This document shows positions 34,544-41,727 of a stretch of 64,000 nucleotides of DNA, piece by piece. Under the pieces are notes generated by a model. That model searched no databases. It saw nothing but the letters and a program-made list of their open reading frames with translations, and had not been told where the DNA came from. Made by a program: the position numbers and the translations under genes. The DNA is from Candidatus Gastranaerophilales bacterium (lineage in GTDB: Bacteria; Cyanobacteriota; Vampirovibrionia; Gastranaerophilales; Gastranaerophilaceae). How positions within the stretch are numbered: the first letter of the stretch is position 1; each line of letters begins with the position of its first letter. The stretch covers positions 124,001-188,000 of the forward strand of contig CAJUJH010000002.1 of the NCBI GenBank assembly GCA_910586855.1. The letters run 5' to 3'.

Positions 34544-37006
34544 ATGGATTGTGTTTTTGATAAAAATTCTTTAATAATTGATGGCAAAAGAACATTTATA
34601 AAAAGCGGTGCGATGCACTATTTTCGCACCTTTGGACATGATGAATGGCATGATAGGCTCTCTAAGCTTAAGGCAGGCGGCTATAATGCTGTTGACCTTT
34701 ATTTTTGCTGGAGTTTTCATGCTCTAAAACCAAATTTTTATGATTTTGCTGATTATAAAAATATTCGTGAACTTCTCAGTATTGCAAGGGATTTAGGACT
34801 TTTTGTAATAGCCCGTCCTGGTCCTTATATAAACGGCGAATTGTCTGCAGGAGGTATTCCCTACTGGCTTTTGAAGGATAAAACCGCAGTTATCCGTAAC
34901 CGAAAAGATGGGGATTATATCTATTCAAATTCTTTTATGAATGCCTTAAAAAGCTGGTATGGTGCGCTTTTGCCTATTATAAATCAATTTGATAATGTGA
35001 TTTTAATTCAGGTTGAAAATGAATATTCTACAAACGGTGGAGAGACTGAATATATTGAAGAACTGGTTCAAATTGTACGTGAATCCGGCATAAAGGCGCC
35101 TATTTTTCATAATGATGCCTATATAGCGGGGCTTTACAGTGATGTGGTGGATATCTATGCCTGTGATATATATCCTTATATTAACCCCTCAAAATCCTGG
35201 AAAGAAAGTACTTTCGCTTTTGATACACTTGATAATCTTGAAGATGTTGTTCGGGAATTTAATAATTCATCTCCTCTTTTTGTAGCTGAAATGCAGGCAG
35301 GGTGGTATGATAAGTGGCTTGGGTGCGGCTATGAAGCTATTCGTGAAGACCTTGGGTTTAACCATATAAATATAATGACAAAAACTGCAATATCAAACGG
35401 GGTAACAGTTTTTAACCATTATATGGCAGTTGGGGGCACCAATATTCTTGATATGGCTTCAGATGAAGTTTACACAAGTTACGATTTTGCGGCTCCTATC
35501 AGCGAATTTGGGGAAATTAGGGATAATTTTAAAAAGGCAAAAGAGATAAATTATTTTCTTGATTGTTTTAATTTATGTGACACAGAGGCTGCGCCGGTTG
35601 ATTTTGAAGTGCCTGAAAATTGCTATGCTAAAGTGCGCGAAGATAAAATAAATAACTGCAAATGGAAATTTTTAAGGAATTTAAACAGGCTTGAAACCTT
35701 TATTGACGGGGTTTGCGTTGATGCTTACGATATGAAAATCCTGCCTGTTGATTTGAAATTTAAGGCGGCTGAAATTGTGACATCAGGTTTAGAAACCTTT
35801 ACAAAACTTGAAGCTGGAAATATTGAAACCGTATTTTTAATTTCAGATGTTAAAAACGATATTAAAATAAAAGATTCTAAAGGTTTTGAAACTTTGCTAT
35901 CAGGAGACAGGGCTGACTTTGAGACTCTTGAGTTCAGCTCAAGTGCGGATAATGACGCAGGTAAAAATGTTACAAACTTTATATTTATTTCAAGAAAAAT
36001 TGCAAATAATGCCTGGAAACTTAATAATAAATTGATTTTTGGCGCCAGTTTTATATACCCGGATGGCAGAATTTTTTGTAATAAATTGAGCAAAATTAAG
36101 ACCTATTCTATAAAAGAGGGATTTTGCGAAACTTTATTTGAACCGAAACTCAATAAAAAGAAAATCAAACTGACAAATTTTGATGTTTATTTTGCGGCGC
36201 CTGAAATTGAGCCCGGTTTTGATTATTCAGGATGGAAAAGTGTTGTTCATAATGATGATTTTACGCTTTGTGATTCGTTTTCATCTGATGTTTATTCTGA
36301 ATTTGTTTGGTATAAGGGGCAAATTTCAGATAAGGCAAAGGAAATTTCTATTTCAGCACGGCATATTTTTGCAATTTATATCAATGGCAGAGAACTTTTA
36401 AACAGAAACAGCTACAAATATGATAATTTGTGCCAGGTAGATGAGCATTTATCTGTTTTAATACGTCCTGAATTATTGACGGCAAAAATGAATGAAATTA
36501 CTGTCTTGGTGCAGAATTTAGGCTTTGACAGAGGTTTTACAAACGATATAAATTCGCCTCGCGGGCTTATTTATTTTAAAACTGATACGGATGAAAAAAT
36601 TGATTGGAAAATAAGAGGCAGAATATCAATAGATAAACGCCCTGTCGAGGATAATCAGGCACCTTACCTTGCCTTGCTTGAAAACAGATTTAAAATTCCC
36701 GATATTTACCTTTCTGATAAAGTTTTTGCACCGTTTATTCTTGATATGAATAAAACACCTTTCAGGCGTGCAACGATATTTTTAAATGATATAAAAATCG
36801 GGCGTTTTATAAGGAATAATTCACCGCAGGAAAAATTTTATCTTCCTCCGCATTTTTTAAAACCTGAATCCGAGGGTGAAAATGTATTGAAAATCGTTGT
36901 TTGGGAAAAAAGCCACAGAATAAAATCAGTTTTTGGCTATAAAAATTATCTTGAAAATGTAACATTAAAGGTTGAAAATTATAAAGTATGGGAGACTTTT
37001 GATTAA
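34544..37006 (+). CDS. Glycoside hydrolase family 35 beta-galactosidase
   Basis: 820 residues, cytoplasmic (no signal peptide). The N-terminal TIM barrel has IKSGAMHYFRTFGHDEWHDR, KAGGYNAVDLYFCWSFH, RPGPYINGE, the acid/base Glu in IQVENEYS (about residue 160) and the nucleophile Glu in PLFVAEMQAGWYD (about 240). C-terminal beta-sandwich domains (about 400-820) include galactose-binding-like parts, e.g. SGWKSVVHNDDF. It hydrolyses terminal beta-galactosides, consistent with gut glycan use. TAAAAT at 34532-34537 ends 6 nt before the ATG. It is followed by a small conserved-looking gene. Confidence 0.9.
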   Translation: MDCVFDKNSLIIDGKRTFIKSGAMHYFRTFGHDEWHDRLSKLKAGGYNAVDLYFCWSFHALKPNFYDFADYKNIRELLSIARDLGLFVIARPGPYINGELSAGGIPYWLLKDKTAVIRNRKDGDYIYSNSFMNALKSWYGALLPIINQFDNVILIQVENEYSTNGGETEYIEELVQIVRESGIKAPIFHNDAYIAGLYSDVVDIYACDIYPYINPSKSWKESTFAFDTLDNLEDVVREFNNSSPLFVAEMQAGWYDKWLGCGYEAIREDLGFNHINIMTKTAISNGVTVFNHYMAVGGTNILDMASDEVYTSYDFAAPISEFGEIRDNFKKAKEINYFLDCFNLCDTEAAPVDFEVPENCYAKVREDKINNCKWKFLRNLNRLETFIDGVCVDAYDMKILPVDLKFKAAEIVTSGLETFTKLEAGNIETVFLISDVKNDIKIKDSKGFETLLSGDRADFETLEFSSSADNDAGKNVTNFIFISRKIANNAWKLNNKLIFGASFIYPDGRIFCNKLSKIKTYSIKEGFCETLFEPKLNKKKIKLTNFDVYFAAPEIEPGFDYSGWKSVVHNDDFTLCDSFSSDVYSEFVWYKGQISDKAKEISISARHIFAIYINGRELLNRNSYKYDNLCQVDEHLSVLIRPELLTAKMNEITVLVQNLGFDRGFTNDINSPRGLIYFKTDTDEKIDWKIRGRISIDKRPVEDNQAPYLALLENRFKIPDIYLSDKVFAPFILDMNKTPFRRATIFLNDIKIGRFIRNNSPQEKFYLPPHFLKPESEGENVLKIVVWEKSHRIKSVFGYKNYLENVTLKVENYKVWETFD

Positions 37007-37082
37007 AGTTTTGGTAAATTACTGCCGATAGTACAATTGTAGTATTCCCTTTGTTGAAAAAGATTTTAAAGGAGATAAAAAT

Positions 37083-37460
37083 ATGGCTGTACTTCCTGAT
37101 TTTTTAATTAAAAGAGTATACAAAAAAGGGTCTTTAAGAAAAACTGAAAAGGGGATTGAGTTTGACCTTAAAAATGTTCTTGGCCCCGGGGTAATTTCAG
37201 GATTAGAAAGCATTCAAGTCAATGATTATATTTTTAACAAAGATGCCATAAGCTTTGTTACGGGCGGGATTGAACTTTTAGCAACAAAGGTTAATGAACT
37301 AAATCCGATTCAATTCAGGCTCAATCAGGAAGGAACAATGAAACTTTCAGAGCAGGTGAATTGTCTAAAAGAGGGTTTAAATAAAATTATCTTGGAAATA
37401 ATGAATCCTGAAGCCGGAAAATTAAAAATAACTTTGACTGATAATTTGCATGGGGTTTAG
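37083..37460 (+). CDS. Small protein of unknown function next to the beta-galactosidase
   Basis: 125 residues beginning AVLPDFLIKRVYKKGSLRKT, then IEFDLKNVLGPGVISGLESI and a mostly beta-strand remainder ending LKITLTDNLHGV. Compact and without membrane segments, it looks like a conserved single domain, but I cannot name it. SD AAAGGAG precedes the ATG, 76 bp after the GH35 stop. It converges with the variant-cassette array, whose last stop is 6 bp away. Confidence 0.7.
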   Translation: MAVLPDFLIKRVYKKGSLRKTEKGIEFDLKNVLGPGVISGLESIQVNDYIFNKDAISFVTGGIELLATKVNELNPIQFRLNQEGTMKLSEQVNCLKEGLNKIILEIMNPEAGKLKITLTDNLHGV

Positions 37461-37466
37461 CTAGTT

Positions 37467-37754
37467 TTAAGCGGCGGAAATTTTTCTTAGATTCTGATAT
37501 GGGTTTAATTGTTTCAAATCCAGGACACAGCGCACAGTAAAGGCGTGGAGGGAGTGATGACCTGTCGGGTCAAGAGTCTCAAAAAACTTACCCCCATTTA
37601 ACTCTGGTGACCAGTGAGTGGTAGAGCTCGGCTGCTTGCTTGACCATATGACGTACGGGAAGCAGTAGTTATTCATAGCGCCCTGACAGCCGCCATAAAA
37701 TGGTCCACACTGTGCAGCACCGTACTTAGAGCTCTCGTACCAGTCGCACAGCTG
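37467..37754 (-). pseudogene. Cassette E (3'-most copy, with tail)
   Basis: Encodes LQLCDWYESSKYGAAQC, YGGCQGAMNNYCFPYVIW, then a variable tail and AFTVRCVLDL, followed by a unique tail KQLNPYQNLRKISAA and a TAA at 37467. The region before it (KDTCLQTTG) is longer than in A-C. A GTG-started reading of 232 codons spanning the end of C, D and E exists but begins inside the VRC block and has no SD, so it is unlikely to be a gene as such. Confidence 0.7.
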
Positions 37755-37809
37755 TAAACCAGTCGTCTGCAGGCATGTGTCTTTGTAAGACATTTTTTGC
37801 AAGATACTG

Positions 37810-38120
37810 CAAATCCAGGACACAGCGCACCGCAGCCTAGGGCGATAGGGGTGAGACCTCACCCCGTGCCCGCATAAGGCTAAGAGCAAGCAGCGCACAG
37901 AAAAGGAAAATAAGTTAGGGCAATGACCTGTATCGCAAGCTTCTGACAAATAAAAAATACCGGAACTTAAGAGCGGAGACCAATACTCCAAACTATACGG
38001 TGTACCCGACCATAGCCCGTAAGGGCGGCAGTGGTTATTGTAACTGCCTTGGCAGCCGCTAGTAAGCCTTGCACAATGTGCAGCGCCGTAAAAAGAGCTA
38101 TTGTCTGTGTCGCACAGCTG
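37810..38120 (-). pseudogene. Cassette D, interrupted by a 60-bp hairpin insert
   Basis: Starts LQLCDTDNSSFYGAAHC in frame with C and continues SGCQGSYNNHCRPYGLWSG to FSFSVRC. There a 60-bp segment plus an 8-bp duplication shifts the frame, so the VRCVLDL block at 37810 is out of register. The frame stays open by chance and then matches cassette E. Confidence 0.75.
37823..37898. mobile_element. 60-bp palindromic insert with 8-bp flanking duplication
   Basis: Bases 37831-37890 split the conserved end block of cassette D and are flanked by CAGCGCAC on both sides (37823-37830, 37891-37898). The insert folds as a stepped hairpin: AGCCT (37834-37838) / AGGCT (37877-37881), GGGC / GCCC, and GGGGTGAG (37848-37855) / CTCACCCC (37858-37865). 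The other four cassettes lack it. It looks like a miniature insertion sequence. Confidence 0.6.
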
Positions 38121-38144
38121 CAAACCGCATGTATTTTGCATCTC

Positions 38145-38378
38145 CAAATCCAGGACACAGCGCACAGAAAAAGTATAGGTAGACTGTCTCGTTAAAGCTA
38201 CATTATAAGCACCAACTTGCAGCTCTCTGTTATGGTAACTGCCGGCCTCTGAAGATGCACTGCCTGACCATAGACCGTACGGGTAGCAGTTGTTATCGTG
38301 CGAGCCCTGGCAGCCGCCACCCAGCCAATAACACTGTGCAGCGCCGTAAGAAGAACTTGCACTGTGCTCGCAGAGCTC
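38145..38378 (-). pseudogene. Cassette C
   Basis: 78 codons starting GAG CTC TGC GAG after an in-frame TAA (38381-38379), in a different frame from B. Encodes ELCEHSASSSYGAAQC, GGGCQGSHDNNCYPYGLW and YTFSVRCVLDL. It is joined in frame to cassette D by a short linker EMQNTCG. Confidence 0.75.
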
Positions 38379-38401
38379 TTATATGGTCTGCAGTCGGATT
38401 T

Positions 38402-38656
38402 CAAATCCAGGACACAGCGCACAGTAAATGCCATAGAGGCTGGACAGATGCCGTTACCGCAAGCACCAAAGTTGATAGAGCCGGAACCCAAATCCGGTGA
38501 GTGATATCCTGTGCTGCCTTTCTTGCTTGACCAAATAATATTTGGGTAGCACTGTGTAACCCAACTTGTGCTTACTGCAGCGCCCTGGCAGCCGCCAGGA
38601 AAATAAGCACACTGTGCAGCACCGTAAGAAGAACTTGAATTGCCGTCGCACAGCTC
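38402..38656 (-). pseudogene. Cassette B
   Basis: 85 codons from GAG CTG TGC GAC, directly behind the TAA that ends cassette A. Encodes ELCDGNSSSSYGAAQC, GGCQGAAVSTSW, QCYPNIIWSSKKG and a long variable tail with two extra cysteines (FGACGNGIC) before FTVRCVLDL. Its frame continues as KSDCRPYKSSAS into cassette C in the wrong frame. Confidence 0.75.
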
Positions 38657-38935
38657 TTATACTGTCTGTATTTGATTCAAATCCAGGACACAGCGCGCAG
38701 AATAAGCCATAGTAACACGCGGATTACCGGGGGAGTCGTGAAATATGCCGCTATCCATATAATGTCCGGCACGATACTCTGCGCCGAGAGAACTTGAAGA
38801 ACCGGACCATAATACGTACGGGTAGCAGTTGGTAGCGTTTCCTGTACCCATAGCTGCGCCCTGGCAGCCGCCGTCATACCGTGCATAGCACTGTGCAGCA
38901 CCGTAAGAAGAACTCTCCAGCCTGTCGCAGAGCTT
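38657..38935 (-). pseudogene. Cassette A (5'-most silent copy)
   Basis: Begins AAG CTC TGC GAC immediately after an in-frame TAA and encodes KLCDRLESSSYGAAQC, GGCQGAAMGTGN, NCYPYVLWSGSSSS and YSARCVLDLNQIQTV before a TAA at 38657. The conserved Phe-Ser/Thr-Val-Arg reads Ser-Ala-Arg here. No upstream start or N-terminal domain is fused. Confidence 0.75.
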
Positions 38936-39007
38936 TTAATTTTCAAAGTACACTGTCTTACACCTTTACATGTAAAAGCAATCTTTATTTTGGTGCGCTG
39001 TGTATTA

Positions 39008-39169
39008 TTAAGGTAAGTTATTTGGCTTTGGCATCGTAAACTCTGTCAAGCGGTATCTATACTCCAAAATTCGGGTATAAAGCTTTATCACAATTTCTAA
39101 AAAAGTGACCTTACCGACGATTTGAATAATCCTTTTTCTGCTAAAATCCTTAGGTCTTAACACTCTCAA
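39008..39169 (-). CDS. Possible 53-residue basic microprotein upstream of the cassette array
   Basis: A TTG at 39169 with AAAGGAG 7 nt upstream opens a 53-codon frame (starts MRVLRPKDFSRKRIIQ, ends FTMPKPNNLP). It is Arg/Lys rich with a hydrophobic middle. A TATAAT lies at 39189-39184, immediately above the SD, which is awkwardly close. It reads toward the cassette array but is not fused to it. It may be spurious. Confidence 0.35.
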   Translation of the reverse strand: MRVLRPKDFSRKRIIQIVGKVTFLEIVIKLYTRILEYRYRLTEFTMPKPNNLP

Positions 39170-39199
39170 AGGAAAACTCCTTTATTATATCATGGGGAC

Positions 39200-39228
39200 T
39201 TGCAAAAAACATATATTAGATGTAAAAT
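39200..39228 (+). promoter_or_regulatory. Well-spaced sigma-70-type promoter
   Basis: TTGCAA (39200-39205), exactly 17 bp, then TAAAAT (39223-39228). It lies 42 bp upstream of a 31-codon ORF and about 155 bp before a terminator, so it defines a short transcript. The reverse strand carries TATAAT at 39189-39184, making the region potentially divergent. Confidence 0.6.
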
Positions 39229-39269
39229 GTATCTGCTTAATTAAAGTTATTATGGTTAAGGGTTAAGTA

Positions 39270-39365
39270 ATGAAAATATTATTTGAATTTGTTCGACGTA
39301 TTTTATTTAATGAAAACAAGGAATGCTTTGCCTTTGTCTTTATTAAAAACGAAAACGTGAAATAA
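39270..39365 (+). CDS. Candidate 31-residue microprotein
   Basis: ATG at 39270 follows AAGGG by 7 nt and encodes 31 residues beginning MKILFEFVRRILFNENKE, ending NENVK. Amphipathic with aromatic residues and one Cys. Promoter and terminator on either side make a self-contained small transcription unit. It could equally be a small RNA with an incidental ORF. No family known to me. Confidence 0.45.
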   Translation: MKILFEFVRRILFNENKECFAFVFIKNENVK

Positions 39366-39384
39366 AAAAGTTTTTAAAAGATTT

Positions 39385-39417
39385 AAAGCCTTCCTTGATA
39401 AAAAGGAGGGCTTTTTT
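39385..39417 (+). terminator. Terminator of the small 39.2-kb transcript
   Basis: Stem AAAGCCTTCCTT / AAGGAGGGCTTT (one G-T pair), loop GATAAA, followed by TTTTTT. From here to 39644 only a 22-codon ORF at 39548 without good signals is seen. Confidence 0.8.
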
Positions 39418-39644
39418 AATTTAAAAAATACAAGATTTTGCCAAAAATTATTAAAATTTGCCGCACAAAAGTTATATTTCTTTAAAAAATAGCAATAAAA
39501 AGTTATTAGAAACGTTATATATAAGTATAGGAAGTGAAATTTATATCATGAAAAATAATCAAAAACGAAGATGTGCACTTTATCAAAGGTTAAGAAACCT
39601 TATCTGGGGATTGTAGTATTTAGAATAAGGAATTAATTGGTAAA

Positions 39645-41090
39645 ATGTCACTATCCAGCGTAACAACAAATATATTGTCATCTTTAGGGAATAATACAGG
39701 GTCTGTTATTCCTATTGCAACAAAAGATTTAATACAAAATCAGGTAATTGTAGCCGAATATGCAAAAAACGGCGGTAAGCATGATGCTTTTGAAAAATTC
39801 ATTGAAGAAAACGGAACCAGCGCAATTTGGCTTGGAGGTTTGCCTTTAGTTAAAAAATTGATGGATAAAACCATATATAAGGCATTTAATATTAGCCCTG
39901 ATGTCGATATTAAAAAATTAAAAAAAGGTTCTTCTGACAGCATTGAATTTGCTATGGGCAAATTAAAAGAGCAGGGGAAAGAAAATGGCGAACAATTTGC
40001 CGAACTTTTAAAGGTTGCGAATAATAAAAATCTTACAAAGGCTTTATTTGTGAGTAAATTTGCAGTCGCAACACTGGCAACACTTTTTGCTCTAACAAAA
40101 ATTATTACCTTTAAACAAAAAGATACCGAAGAAAAGGTTAAACATAAAGTTCTTGTTGAAATGGCAAAAGAAAATGCGTTGCATCAGAATGTGAAAAGTT
40201 CTGCTGTGGGTGCTATGTTTTATGATAAATTCAGCCCTTCAAACAAAGAGGCGCAAAATAAAGGTAAAGATATTGCATTCAAAGGGCTTGGAAATATTGC
40301 ATCTGCCTTTATGTATAATCCTATTTTGAATCAATCTTTGCTTGATGTCGGTATTACTGGGTTAAGGTATAAGACCGCAAGGGATGGTGAAAGAAGAGAT
40401 GTTATGATTAAAGAAGCTTTTGAAATAGCATTTCTTTATCCGCTTGCTTATCCTATTCAAAAAGGATTTGATATGCTCTTTGGTAAAATATTTAATAAGG
40501 ATGCCAGCCTTGATTATGCGGTTTTAGCTTCGGATAAATTTGAATCAAATCTTGCAAACAACAGTTTAAAAGATTCTTTGAATAAGTTTATGAAAGATTT
40601 TGATATTGAAAAAATCGGCAAAGACAGTGCTGTTGATAAAAAGGTGTTAAATTTCATTTATGATAATCCCGATAACAGTATTGTTAAATTCTTAAAAGAT
40701 ACAGGAGATGTTTCAACCGTAAGTAAGACTGTAGGTAAGAAATTTGGTTTATTTAATATCAAAGAAGCAGCATCAGAGATTGATTCACTTGCATTTATTG
40801 ATACAAAATCTGTTCAAAAGAGTATTAAAAAACTATCTAAAACTATTGGAAATATGGATGGTGTACTTGGAAACACCGATAAGGTAAAAAGCTACCTTAA
40901 GGGTGCAAAGACGGCAAAAGGATTTTCAATTGTTTCAGCCATCGCTTTTGGTATTTGGGCAATGGGCGTATTACAGACAAAAATTGTATTAAAAGCAAGA
41001 AAAGATAAAACCGGAAGTACGGAAAATGCTGCCGTAGTTAATCTTGAAAATAAAATCAGGCACCAGATGGCATTTAAAGGTGATTTTTGA
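39645..41090 (+). CDS. FKG-motif membrane-associated protein of unknown function
   Basis: 481 residues. Hydrophobic segments lie near residues 135-155 (SKFAVATLATLFALTKII), about 255-290 and 425-445 (GFSIVSAIAFGIWAMGVL). FKG occurs twice, internally in KDIAFKGLGN and at the extreme C-terminus MAFKGDF. There are no catalytic motifs. It resembles the 17225 protein in style (helices with Lys-rich linkers) and may belong to the same lineage-specific family. A terminator follows at 41115. Confidence 0.7.
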   Translation: MSLSSVTTNILSSLGNNTGSVIPIATKDLIQNQVIVAEYAKNGGKHDAFEKFIEENGTSAIWLGGLPLVKKLMDKTIYKAFNISPDVDIKKLKKGSSDSIEFAMGKLKEQGKENGEQFAELLKVANNKNLTKALFVSKFAVATLATLFALTKIITFKQKDTEEKVKHKVLVEMAKENALHQNVKSSAVGAMFYDKFSPSNKEAQNKGKDIAFKGLGNIASAFMYNPILNQSLLDVGITGLRYKTARDGERRDVMIKEAFEIAFLYPLAYPIQKGFDMLFGKIFNKDASLDYAVLASDKFESNLANNSLKDSLNKFMKDFDIEKIGKDSAVDKKVLNFIYDNPDNSIVKFLKDTGDVSTVSKTVGKKFGLFNIKEAASEIDSLAFIDTKSVQKSIKKLSKTIGNMDGVLGNTDKVKSYLKGAKTAKGFSIVSAIAFGIWAMGVLQTKIVLKARKDKTGSTENAAVVNLENKIRHQMAFKGDF

Positions 41091-41114
41091 AATTAAAGTT
41101 TAAGAAGTTATAGA

Positions 41115-41144
41115 TAAAGCTCCTTTACTAATAAAGGAGCTTTA
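41115..41144 (+). terminator. Terminator-like hairpin after the 39645 gene
   Basis: Perfect 13-bp stem TAAAGCTCCTTTA / TAAAGGAGCTTTA with loop CTAA. The T-tract is short (TTTA), so efficiency is uncertain. Confidence 0.65.
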
Positions 41145-41174
41145 TTGAATATCTTTAAATAAGGGAATATTTTA

Positions 41175-41429
41175 TTAGACTTCAATAAAAAGTTTTCTTC
41201 CTACTATATTTGGCTTTCCATTGTAATAACCTGCAAAATACCCGCCTTGCACAGGAGTATTTTTTGCATAATTTTCATTGCCCTTAAAAGCAGGATTCAT
41301 AAAAGGATTAAGGTTTTCGCTTGATTCAAACGGATTATAGCTTGTTGGTTTTGCATTTACTTTTGTAATTTGTGCTGCATTTGTTATTGAGAGTGATTTT
41401 GTTATTAAAGAAACCAAGTTTGTAAACAT
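41175..41429 (-). CDS. Small FKG-motif protein
   Basis: 84 residues, Asn/Pro/Tyr rich, with NPAFKGNENY at residues 45-54 and NPF repeated twice just before it. The C-terminus is GGYFAGYYNGKPNIVGRKLF. No known domain. AAGGAAAAAGG lies about 9 nt before the ATG. It converges with the 39645 FKG gene. Confidence 0.6.
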   Translation of the reverse strand: MFTNLVSLITKSLSITNAAQITKVNAKPTSYNPFESSENLNPFMNPAFKGNENYAKNTPVQGGYFAGYYNGKPNIVGRKLFIEV

Positions 41430-41586
41430 AAATTAACCTTTTTCCTTAAAAATATTTCCTTGTTGATTTTTAATGACAAAAATTTGTAAGTCATGAATTA
41501 TTATCGTATAAATTAATTTAAAATTAATATTTCTTAATAAAAGATACTCTGTTTAGCCTACATATTGACAAAACTTAATAATTTTA

Positions 41587-41616
41587 TTGTTAAAACTTTC
41601 ACATTTATGGTATATT
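41587..41616 (+). promoter_or_regulatory. Probable promoter of the rny operon
   Basis: TTGTTA (41587-41592), 18 bp, TATATT (41611-41616), about 110 bp upstream of rny in a 298-bp gene-free interval. Another TTGACA about 20 bp upstream lacks a good -10. Nothing else is seen in the gap. Confidence 0.5.
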
Positions 41617-41727
41617 CTTATTGAATAACCGTTTACTAATGTTTAATTTTATATAAAAAACCTAATAAAACAGGCAAAGACACCTTTTTTATAAAGCATG
41701 CCTTTTTTAGAATGAAAAATTTGAAGT

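Larger units (their letters stand above)
37467..38935 (-). other. Tandem array of five silent variant cassettes (VRCVLDL domain)
   Basis: Five consecutive copies (A to E, in minus-strand order) of one Cys-rich domain of about 80 residues occupy this region. Each has the order (Q/K/E)LC(D/E), SSxYGAAxC, GCQG, CxPxxxWS and a terminal FxVRCVLDL. A 20-base block encoding the last residues (CAAATCCAGGACACAGCGCA on the plus strand) recurs at 37515, 37810, 38145, 38402 and 38678. Sequence between conserved islands differs in residue and length. No copy has an initiator region, signal or prepilin N-terminus. Copies are separated by in-frame TAA codons or frameshifts. G+C is about half by eye versus about a third around it. 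The terminal VRCV resembles DUF1566/FISUMP-type lectin-like C-termini. I read it as a donor archive or the remains of a decayed multigene locus. Confidence 0.8.

Noticed and set aside
34463..34579. 38-codon ORF (MDFVEYFKTK...) running into the GH35 start
   Set aside because: No SD, overlaps the GH35 promoter and start in another frame, and looks like chance openness.
37467..38165. A 232-codon GTG-started gene covering cassettes C(end)-D-E
   Set aside because: It begins inside the conserved VRC block with no SD, and passes through the 60-bp insert only by chance frame openness.
37467..38935. Diversity-generating retroelement (DGR) template/variable repeats
   Set aside because: There is no reverse transcriptase in the window, copies differ by length as well as by substitution, and the changes are not confined to adenine-derived positions.
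37467..38935. Integron cassette array
   Set aside because: No integrase and no attC-type sites with GTTRRRY cores; cassettes lack start codons.
37467..38935. CRISPR array
   Set aside because: Repeats are 240-340 bp apart and encode conserved protein islands; there are no short regular repeat-spacer units and no cas genes.
39548..39616. 22-codon ORF upstream of the 39645 gene
   Set aside because: Its only SD-like string is about 13 nt away and there is nothing to distinguish it from background.
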